NCBI RefSeq assembly: GCF_001839655.2
Contig: NZ_CP056087.1
Location: forward strand, 248,001 to 312,000
Source of the DNA: Pseudomonas argentinensis
Lineage (GTDB): Bacteria; Pseudomonadota; Gammaproteobacteria; Pseudomonadales; Pseudomonadaceae
Direction: 5' to 3'
DNA: 64,000 nucleotides
The notes under the pieces were generated by a model. That model did not search any database and had not been told where the DNA came from. It worked only from the letters and a program-made list of their open reading frames with translations. Each line of letters begins with the position of its first letter. Within the stretch, counting starts at the first letter, position 1. A program made the position numbers and the translations under genes. Of this stretch, positions 1 through 10,300 are shown piece after piece.

Positions 1-1
1 C

Positions 2-1306
<1,305 letters not shown>

Positions 1307-1386
1307 AACGGCTGCGGGCTTCAGGCCGCCGGCTGCACGCGGTAGACTGCGCACCTGAAGCCTGCCGCCTGTAGCCCGAAGCCCTT

Positions 1387-2106
1387 ATGCGCCTTTCCCG
1401 TTTCTTTATCGACGCTCCACTCTCCCTCGGCCAGCACCAACTGCCCGAAGCCCAGGCCCATTACATTGGCCGGGTGCTGCGCCATGCCGCTGGCGATGCG
1501 GTGCAGCTGTTCGATGGCAGTGGCAGGGAGTTTCTCGGCGAGCTGGTCGAGGTGGGCAAGAGAACCGTGCGCGTCGAGCTGCGCGAACAATTCGCCGGGC
1601 AGCCCGAGTCGCCGCTGCACATCCACCTGGGCCAGGGTCTGTCGCGCGGTGAACGCATGGACTGGGCGATCCAGAAGGCCACCGAGCTCGGCGCCCAGGA
1701 GATCAGCCCGATCGTCAGCGCACGCTGCGAGGTGCGCCTGAAGGATGAACGCACCGACAAACGCACGGCCCACTGGCGCCAGGTGGCGATCAGTGCCTGC
1801 GAGCAATGTGGCCGCTCGGTGATTCCCGTGATTCATCCGCCCATCGCGCTGAACGACTGGCTGCAGCAAACCCAGGCGGATCTCAAGCTGGTGCTGCACC
1901 CCGTTGCCGAGCCGCTGAGCAGCCATGCCAAACCCGCTTCGCTGGCCTTCCTGATCGGCCCCGAGGGCGGCCTGGCCGATGCCGAGGTCGAGCAGGCGAA
2001 GGGCGCCGGCTTTCACGCCGCCCGCCTCGGGCCACGGGTATTGCGCACCGAAACCGCGCCGGTTGCCGGCCTTGCCCTGGCCCAGCACCTGTGGGGCGAT
2101 TTCTGA
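1387..2106 (+). CDS. rsmE: 16S rRNA (uracil(1498)-N(3))-methyltransferase RsmE
   Basis: This 239-residue SPOUT-class methyltransferase methylates N3 of U1498 in 16S rRNA, using SAM. The N-terminal part (MRLSRFFID, then HYIGRVLR near residue 30) is the PUA-like RNA-binding domain. The C-terminal knot carries LIGPEGGLADAEVE and LGPRVLRTETAPVAGLAL, the SAM-binding signature of the family. The length is normal. It follows bioA in the same direction after an 80-bp gap that contains only a weak inverted repeat (GGCTTCAGG/CCTGAAGCC). Confidence 0.95.
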   Translation: MRLSRFFIDAPLSLGQHQLPEAQAHYIGRVLRHAAGDAVQLFDGSGREFLGELVEVGKRTVRVELREQFAGQPESPLHIHLGQGLSRGERMDWAIQKATELGAQEISPIVSARCEVRLKDERTDKRTAHWRQVAISACEQCGRSVIPVIHPPIALNDWLQQTQADLKLVLHPVAEPLSSHAKPASLAFLIGPEGGLADAEVEQAKGAGFHAARLGPRVLRTETAPVAGLALAQHLWGDF

Positions 2107-2232
2107 CCCATCGATGGTGAGCCATGTCGGTGACGTGACAGCGAGCCGCGCAAAGCCATGAGTAGATCATGACCAATTGGCTATCATCGGCAGGTGGCCC
2201 CCGCGCCTGCCGGGCATGATGAGAAGCGAACC

Positions 2233-2756
2233 ATGAATGACCGCTATTCGGGCACCCAGATCGCGCTGCACTGGCTCAGCGCCATGCTGGTCATCTGCAC
2301 CCTGTCACTGCCCTATGCCCAGGATCTGGTCGCTGACCTGCTCGGCGGCACCGGCGGGGTGTTCACCCTGCACAAATCCCTGGGCCTGACCATTTTGCTG
2401 CTGACCGTGCTGCGCCTGCTGGTACGCGCTCGGCATGGCGCACCCCAGTTGCTGGCCGACAGCGCCCGCTGGCAGCGCTCGGCGGCCAAGCTGGCCCATG
2501 GCACCCTGTACCTGCTGTTGCTGGCAATGCCGCTGAGCGGCCTGCTGTTCGGCAAACGCCCGGTGGAGCTGTTCTGGCTGCTGACCATCGATCCGTTGCC
2601 GGTTTCCGACAGCACCCGCGCCCTGGCTCGCCAGTTTCATCTGACGACCAAGTACCTGCTGTTCGCGCTGATTCTGGGCCACGCCTGCATGGCGCTCTGG
2701 CACCACTATCGGCTGCGCGACGGTGTGCTGGGGCGATGCTGCCGCGGCGCAGCTGA
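2233..2756 (+). pseudogene. Cytochrome b561 family protein with frameshifted C-terminal tail
   Basis: This is a small inner-membrane di-heme cytochrome b561 of the YodB/CybB type, expected to pass electrons within the membrane. About four membrane segments are visible, with candidate heme histidines at H13, H47, H89, H136 and H150. Codons 1-166 are intact, up to HHYRLRDGVL at 2730. The family normally ends soon after with a short basic tail. Here that tail (GRMLPRRS and a stop at 2754-2756) lies one frame away, consistent with one base lost at about 2731-2735. Read as it stands, the frame runs on to 3069 through non-coding DNA and antisense to chpC, giving unrelated Ser/Arg-rich sequence. The start at 2233 was chosen because homology begins at MNDRYS. 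It could be a real mutation or a sequencing error; most of the protein may still be made. Confidence 0.7.
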
Positions 2757-2819
2757 AACCTGGCACTGCGCAACACAGTGCCAGCGGCGGCTATCGATTG
2801 CAGCCTATCGGGCTGCCGG

Positions 2820-3290
2820 TCAGATCAGCTCGGCATCGGCCAGCAACTGCTCCAGCCCTTGCAGATCGGGAACGCGCAGTACCGCGTCATCCATCTTCAC
2901 GGCAGCCAGTTCCAGGGGCGCCAGCGCCACGTCGGCCCGCGGCAGGTCCTCGCTCACCCGCAGGGAACGGGGAATGCCCTGGACCAGCAAGGCGATGAAC
3001 TTGACGTTGGCACGGCCGCCCAGGGCATTGAGGATGGCGATGCGCGCGCCGCTGCCCACTACCGGCTGACCGCCACTTGCGGCCTCGAAACTGAGCAGCG
3101 GCAGGCTCAGGTCGCGCCAGGCCACCTGACCGAGGAACCAGTCCGGCATGCCGGCCATGGCCGGTGGCGCACGATAGGGAATCAGCTCGGCCACCGCCAC
3201 GTTGGGCAGTAGCAGCGCGCGATCGGCCAGCGGCACGACCAGACCGGTCAGGCTGCTGACGCTGTTCTGGGTAACGACGGCTTGGCTCAT
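2820..3290 (-). CDS. chpC: CheW-like chemotaxis protein ChpC
   Basis: This 156-residue CheW-domain protein is an accessory coupling protein of the Pil-Chp pathway and probably links additional receptors to the kinase ChpA. The CheW fold is visible from LTGLVVPLADRALLLPNVAVAELI through WFLGQVAWRDLSLPLLSFE. It starts 12 bp downstream of the chpB stop, so it is the last gene of the pilGHIJK-chpABC transcript. From memory, P. aeruginosa has chpD (AraC type) and chpE (LysE type) next. Both are missing here, and the cytochrome b561 gene converges directly on chpC. Confidence 0.88.
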   Translation of the reverse strand: MSQAVVTQNSVSSLTGLVVPLADRALLLPNVAVAELIPYRAPPAMAGMPDWFLGQVAWRDLSLPLLSFEAASGGQPVVGSGARIAILNALGGRANVKFIALLVQGIPRSLRVSEDLPRADVALAPLELAAVKMDDAVLRVPDLQGLEQLLADAELI

Positions 3291-3302
3291 GAAAACATCC
3301 TG

Positions 3303-4361
3303 TCAGACAGCGAACGAGGTAGGAGAAGAGTGCCGATCACCGGCGCACTGTTCGGCGAGGTGCTCGACCAGCGCCGCGGCCAGCTCCCGCGGATCGGCGG
3401 TGAAGCTGCTATAGCCGCCCTCGCGCAGGCTGTCGGGCATGCTCGAGCAGGCGCAACTCTCGGCCCGCTGGGTCCAGATGATGCCACCCTGGCGTTTCAC
3501 GTAGGCAGCCGCGGCGCTGCCATCGCTGCCCATGCCACTGAAAGCGATCACGCCACTGTTGGCAGCGTAGCGCTGGGCCAGGTTGAGCATCATCTGGTCG
3601 ATCGACGGGCTGTAGGGTTCCGGCCAGGGACGATTGGCGACACGCATGGCACCGTCATCGGCAAAGGTCAGTTCGTTGCTGATCGGCACCACCACCACTT
3701 CGCCGCAGCGCAGGGCATCGCCATCACGTACGGTGCCGACCCGCCACTGGCTGTGGCGGCCCACGGCCTGGGGCAGTGTGGCTTCGAAACTGGGATCGAT
3801 ATGCTGGGCATACAGGAAGGCCACCGGCAGGCCGCCCGGCAGCGCGTCGAGGAACGCCTTCACCGCCGCCGGCCCGCCCAGGGAGGCCGCCAGCAGCCAC
3901 ACCTGCCGGGCCGGCTCGCCAGCCTGCAGCGGCGTGTTGGCCAGCAGCGCCGGCAATTCGATGCGACCGGGGCGCTGGGCCTCGGCCAGCACGCCATCCA
4001 GGCCGCCATCCACGGCGGCCAGGGCGGGATCGCCGACCAGCTTCTTCAGTTTGCCGACCAGGCGGCGCTCCCAGCGCGGGTAGTGCTCGGAGCTGCGCTC
4101 CGGCGCATGGCCCTCGCCGAACAGCACGGGTACCTCGGCGTCGGCCATCAGGGTGTCGATCAGCGGCAGGTCATCGGACTGTACCAGGTCGACCAACCAC
4201 AGGTCCGCTTCACAGGCCTGCAGCGCTGCATCATCGAGGCGCCCCGGATCGCTGTTGAGCACCACCTGATAACCGTTGCTGCTCAGGGCCTGCTGCAGCA
4301 CATGGCGCTGCAGCGAGGTGTCGGCGATCACGGCGATACGCGCTGCACTGGATTGGCTCAT
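3303..4361 (-). CDS. chpB: Chemotaxis response-regulator methylesterase ChpB (CheB family)
   Basis: This CheB-like enzyme removes methyl esters from the receptor PilJ, opposing PilK. The start chosen (ATG at 4361, protein MSQSSAAR) overlaps the chpA stop as ATGA; an alternative start 15 bp upstream is less likely. Length is about 352 residues. The N-terminal receiver-like domain is poorly conserved but retains LVDLV. The C-terminal methylesterase domain has all three catalytic positions: Ser in LAASLGGP, His in YAQHIDPSF and Asp in GMGSDGSAAAAYVK. It is translationally coupled to chpA. Confidence 0.92.
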   Translation of the reverse strand: MSQSSAARIAVIADTSLQRHVLQQALSSNGYQVVLNSDPGRLDDAALQACEADLWLVDLVQSDDLPLIDTLMADAEVPVLFGEGHAPERSSEHYPRWERRLVGKLKKLVGDPALAAVDGGLDGVLAEAQRPGRIELPALLANTPLQAGEPARQVWLLAASLGGPAAVKAFLDALPGGLPVAFLYAQHIDPSFEATLPQAVGRHSQWRVGTVRDGDALRCGEVVVVPISNELTFADDGAMRVANRPWPEPYSPSIDQMMLNLAQRYAANSGVIAFSGMGSDGSAAAAYVKRQGGIIWTQRAESCACSSMPDSLREGGYSSFTADPRELAAALVEHLAEQCAGDRHSSPTSFAV

Positions 4362-7300
4362 GAGCGCTTGGTCCATTTCTCGATGGAGCCGAGCAACAGC
4401 GACTCCTGGTACGGCTTGCCGAGGTACTCGTTGACGCCGATGCTCATCGCCCGCTCGCGGTGTTTCTCACCGGTACGCGAGGTGATCATGATGATCGGCA
4501 GGTCCTTGAGGCCTTCGTCGTGGCGAATCAGGTTGGCGACCTCGAAGCCGTCCATGCGCGGCATCTCGATGTCCAGCAGCATGATGTCGGGCCGATGTTC
4601 CTGCAGCTGGGCGATGGCGTCGACACCGTCCTTGGCGGTCAGCACGTTCATGCCGTTGCGCTCCAGCAGGCGGCTGGTGACCTTGCGTACGGTGACCGAG
4701 TCGTCCACCACCATGACCAGGGTCGGGCGCTCGACCTCGACCTCTGCCACGGCACTGGCATCGGCCGACAGCCGCGGCCGTACCTGATACTGCAGGTGGG
4801 CGTGCAGCTCGCGGATGGTCGCCAGCAAGTCGAGAATCACCACCACGCGGCCGTCGCCGAGGATGGTCGCCCCGGAAATGCCCGGCACCGTGGCGAACTG
4901 CGGGCCGAGGCTCTTCACCACGATCTCCCGCGAGCCGGCCAGGGAATCCACCTGCACGGCCACCGCGTGTTCGCTGGAACGCACCAGGATCACCGGCAGC
5001 GGCAGGCTCTGGCCGACCAGCTTGGGATGCTGGCCGTTGTTCAGCAGGTCGCCCAGGTAACGCAGTTCGTAGGCTTGCCCGGCGTATTCGAAGCGCGGCG
5101 CATCGGGGCCGTAGTAGCTTTCCAGCTCGTAGGGCGAAACGCGCACGATGCCTTCGATGGTGTTGAGCGGAATGGCGTAGAGGTCTTCGCCGGACAGCAC
5201 CATCAGCGCCCGGTTGACCGATACGGTGAACGGCAGGCGAATACGGAAGGTGGTGCCTTCGCCGCTGACCGAGTCGATGCTCATCGAGCCACCGAGCTGC
5301 TTGACCTCGGCGTTGACCACGTCCATGCCGACGCCGCGCCCGGAAATCTGCGTGACCTTCTCGGCGGTGGAGAACCCGGCCTCGAGAATGAACTGCAGAA
5401 TCTCGTGCTCGCTGAGGTCGGCGCCAGTGTCCATCAGGCCGCGCTCGATGGCCTTGCGGCGCACCGCATCGAGGTTGATGCCGGCACCGTCGTCGCTGAG
5501 CGTCAACACGATGTCGCCACCTTCACGGCCCAGTTCCAGGCGAATGCTGCCCTGCTCCGGTTTGCCGGCCTTGCTACGCACCGCAGCGCCTTCGATACCA
5601 TGGTCGACGGCGTTGCGCAGCATGTGTTCCAGCGGTGCGACGATACGCTCGAGCACCGTGCGATCCATCTCGCCATCGGCGTTGCCGACGGTGAACTCGA
5701 CCTGCTTGCCCAGCTCACTGGCGACTTGGCGCACGATACGGCGCAGGCGCGGCACCAGGCGATCGAAGGGCACCATGCGCGTACGCATCAGGCCTTCCTG
5801 CAGCTCGGTGTTGACCCGTGCCTGTTGCAGCAACAGGGTTTCCGCATCGCGGTTACGCGAGGCCAGGGTTTCCTTGAGGTCCAGCAGGTCGGAAGCCGAC
5901 TCGAACAGGGCCCGCGACAGCTGCTGCAGTTGGGAGTGGCGGTCCATCTCCAGCGGGTCGAACTCTTCGTAACCGGCGCGCTCGGCCTCGGCCTGGTAGC
6001 GGCTGAGGATCTGCGCCTGGGTTTCGGTATCCAGGCGGCGCAGCTGATCGCGCACCCGGTCGATGGTGGCTTCCATCTCGCTGAGGGTGAAGCCGAAATC
6101 GCTGACCTGCTGCTCGACGCGGCCGCGGAAGATCGAGGTTTCACCGGCCAGGTTGACCAAGCCCTCGAGCAGATCGGCGGGCACCTTGACCAACTCCTGC
6201 GGGGCACGCCGCGCGGCGGCCTCCTCGGCGGCCACTTCGGCGCGCTGCACGAACGGCAGCACGCGGTTCTCCACCGCGGCCGTCGGCAGCTCGCTGGCGG
6301 CGACGATGGACGTCACCGCCCGTGCCACCGGCTGCTCCGGCTCGGCCGCCGGGCGCTCGTCCTGGGGTTGTTGCAGCAGGCGCGTACGCAGCTCGTCGAG
6401 ACTCTTCTGCAGGCCCTCGAAGCCGGACTGCACGTCGAGGAACAGGCTGTCCGGCCAGGGCGCGCCCTGGGTCTGGGCTTCGGTCAGGTGCTGCTCGAGG
6501 TCGTGACTCTGGTCACCCAGCTGCTTCTGCCCGGCCAGCCGCGCGCCACCCTTGAGGGTGTGCAGGATGCGCAGCAGGTCGTCGATGCAACTGGCATCCT
6601 CACGCCGCTCTTCCCAGCGACCGATGCCAGCCTCCATGGCTTCGAGCAGGTCGTCGGCTTCCTCGAGGAAGATATCGAGGATGTCATCGCCGTCGGCGTC
6701 GAAGGATTCTTGCGGCGCAGCGCTCAGGGGCACCGCGCGCGGCATGCTCAGCTGCTCGTCCGGGTTGGCGCGCAGGCGGCGAATGGTCTCGATCAGCTCG
6801 TCGCCGTTCGGCACCTGGCGCTGCGAACGCACGGCGTCGAGCATTTCGGCGAGACGGTCGTGGCAGGCATGCAGCAGTTCGAACAGCATCGGACTGGGGC
6901 GCAGGCGGCCGTTGCCGAGATCCTCGTAGAGGAACTCCAGCTCGTGGGCCAGATCGCCGATTTCGCGGATCTCGGCCATCCGCGCACCACCCTTGAGGGT
7001 GTGCAGGTCACGCTGCAGGGATTCCAGATCGAGGCTGTTGTCGACATCGTCCATCCAGTGGGTCAGGGCCGCGCCGGCGCTGTCGATGATGTCGAAGCCT
7101 TCCTCGAGAAAGATCTCGACCAGTTCGGGATCGCGCTCGCTGTGCACCGCCGCTTGCGGCGCCGGTTCAGCGTGCACCAACGGCGGCTCGGCTGGCGCCA
7201 CGATGGGCTCGGCGGCTGGCGGTTCGGGCTCCGGCTCAGGCCAGGCATCCGCGGGGTCGACCGCCTCGGGCATCATCGCTGCGTCAGGCTCGGCGTGTTG

Positions 7301-10300
7301 CTCGTCCTGGCCACCACGCTGGCGGAACTGGCGAATGGCGGCGACCAGCTCGTCGGCCGGCTGCGCCGGCTGGCGGGCCTGCAGGTTGGCGAGCATGGCG
7401 CCGAGCAGCCCATGGCCCCGTTGCACGCTGTCGGTGGCGAAGGGGGAAACGCCGTAGCGGCGGTCCACCAGCCCTTCGTAGAGGGCTTCCAGTTCGTGGG
7501 CCAGTTCGCTGATCGGTGTCACGCCGGCCATGTTGGCGCCGCCCTTGAGGGTGTGCATGTCCCGTTGCAGCGACGACAGCAGCGTGCGGTTGTCCGGCTC
7601 TGCCAGCCAGCGCTGCAGGTTGCCGGCGGCGCTGTCGAGGATATCGGCCGCCTCTTCGAGGAAGATCGACTCTAGCTCGTTGTCGCCTGACTCGGCGGCC
7701 TCGACAGGCTCGCCGAGTGGCTGTTCAGCAACTTCCGACGCTTGCAGGGCGCGAGTCGCTTCTTCCAGCTCGATCACCTGCAGGCCCGGTACATCGCTCG
7801 ACAAAAGTGCCAGCTTGGCCGGGTCCAGCGCTTCGTCGAACAGCGCACGCAAGGCGGCTACGCGCTCGGGGCAGGCGCTGACTTGGAGGCCGGCGGCCAC
7901 CTGGTCCATCATGCTGACCAGCGCTTCGTGGGCCTGCTCGGCTTCATCGAAGAAGCGCTCGCTGACCGCCAGGCTGCCGTCTTCCACGGCGCCGTAGACG
8001 TCCAGCAGCGCTTCGCACAGCTCGTCGATCTGCGGCAGTTCGGCCATTTCCGCGCCGCGCCCGAGGGTGGTCAGCTCTTCGAGCAGGGTATTGAGTTCCT
8101 GGCGCTCGGACGGCTGGGCGCGCCAGCGGCGCAGCAGGTCTTCGGCATCGAGCAGGATGTCCATGCCCTCGGCCAGGAAGATGCTGATCAGTTGCGGATC
8201 GCGGCTCTCGCCGTGCTCGTCCTGGCGTTGGCTCTGGGCGTGTTCGAGGCGCTGCTGGTGCAGCTGCTGCACGCGCTCCAGAAAGTCCTCGGTACCCGCA
8301 ATCGGCCGCAGCGGGTCGCTTTCCAGCTGGGCCAGGCCCTGACGGAACAGCGCCTGGGCCTCGACCAGCACCTCGGCTTCGGCCAGATCCAGGGGCACCA
8401 GGTTGACCTTGAACTCCTTGACCATCTTCTCCAACGGCGCGGCCACTTCCGCCATCGGCAGGATGCCCGCCATATAGGCGCTGCCCTTGAGGGTGTGCAG
8501 GGCACGCTGCAGGTCATCGGTCACCGGCTGCGGCATTTCCCGGGCGCAGTCGTCGAGAAAGGCGGCCAGGGTGTCGAGGTGGTTTTCCGCCTCGTTGCGA
8601 AAGATTTCCAGCAACTGCGGATCCAGCCCAGCGGCCTCTTCACTCGCTGGTTCTTGATTGGCCGATGCGGCAGCCACGATCTCGCCCGCGGGCTCGGCTA
8701 CCGCAGCAGCCGGGGCGTCATGCTTTGGGAGGTTCAGCCCCTTGGCCAGGGCATGGGCGTCGGCCGCCAGGCGGTCGACGTCATCACGCTGGCGCTGGGC
8801 CTGGGCGGCGAACTCGTCGACCAGCTCGGGCGTCAGCGCGACGACCTGGTTGATCACCTGCTTGACCTCGTCACCGGGCTGGATGCTGCGGTCGAGCACC
8901 CGATTGAGCAGGTTCTCGATCGACCAGGCCAGCTCGCCGATGACCAGGGCGCGCACCATGCGGCCACTGCCCTTGAGGGTGTGGAAGGCGCGGCGGATCT
9001 CGATCAGCGCCTCGCGATCCTCGGTATCGGCGCACCAGCGCGGCAGGAACTCGGCGATGGTTTCCAGCACCTCGCCGGCTTCCTCGATAAAGACCTCGCG
9101 CAGCTCCTCGTCGATGGGTTCTTCATCGGCGGGCGGCGGCAGCAGGCTCGGTGGCACGTCCGCCGCCGGCGGGTTGATCGCCTGCACCGGTGCGGCCATC
9201 ACATCGGCCATGGACATCGGCTTTTCGCCCACTGGCTCCTCGACCACGGGCGCCTCGGGCAAACCGGGCAGCTCGACTTCCGGCAACTGCAGGTCGTCCA
9301 GGTCGACTTCGTTCCACTGCGGTTCCCCGCTCGCCTCCAGATCCAGCGACTCGAGTTCCAGCGGCTGTTCTTCGAAGCCCTGGGAGGGCAGGTCGAGGGC
9401 CGGCAGCTCGGCTGCCGTTGGTTCGGAGTTGCCAGGCTCGAGATCGCTTCGCAGCTCGTCGAGCGACCACAGCTCGTCCTCGGCGCGGCCGTGCGGCTCG
9501 GGCGAGGCGACCGGCTGGTCGTCGAGGTCGAAGGACCAGGTGTCGTCGGCGATGGAAGCGGGGTGCTCGGCGAGCGGCAGCACCTGGGGTTCGCCAAGCT
9601 CCAGCGGCTCGGCGGAGAGCAGAATGTCGTCGTCCTGCTGCGCGGTGCCGGGGGTTTCCTCCAGCAGATTGCTGTCATCCAGCGACCAGACATCATCGGC
9701 CATGGCAGCCTTGGCATCGGCGTAGGGGTCGTCGTCCAGCTCGCTCAGGTCCAGTGCGTAAGGATCAGTCGCGGCATCGACTTGCCCTGGCGTCAGCGCC
9801 TGGGGTTGCTCGTCGGTCAGCGACCAGCTGTCGATCGTCTCCGCATCCCGGCTCTCTACCAGGGTCTCGGCGGCCTGTTCACCGGGTTCGATCACCTCGG
9901 TGGGCAGTTCAGGCAGGTCGGCTGGCTGAGAAGCCAGAGGCTCGGAGGCTTGTTCGTCCTGGGGCCAGTGCTTATCGGCCACGTCGGTAGCCAGGTCGAC
10001 TGGCTCACTGGCCAGCTCCGGTTGCTCGAAAGCGGGCTCGTCCAGCACGGGCAGTTCATCAGCGACCGGCGCCGCCGCTGCGTCCGTCTCGGCGCTTTCG
10101 ACACCGGGAGCAGCCAGCACGTCGATATCGTGCAGCGGATCGTCCAGCGGCGCCGGCTCGTCTTCGACGGGTGCATCGAGGATCGAGGGTTTTTCCTGCA
10201 GCGGATAACCCAGGGCGCCGAGGCTTTCCTCGGCAACGTCGAGAATCAGGTCGCCCTGGGTGGCGTGGTCGTCGGACAGCCGCTCCAGGTAATACTCGAC

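Noticed and set aside
1316..1383. GGCTTCAGG/CCTGAAGCC inverted repeat between bioA and rsmE as a terminator
   Set aside because: The loop is about 27 nt and no T-run follows; more likely one of the scattered short repeats.
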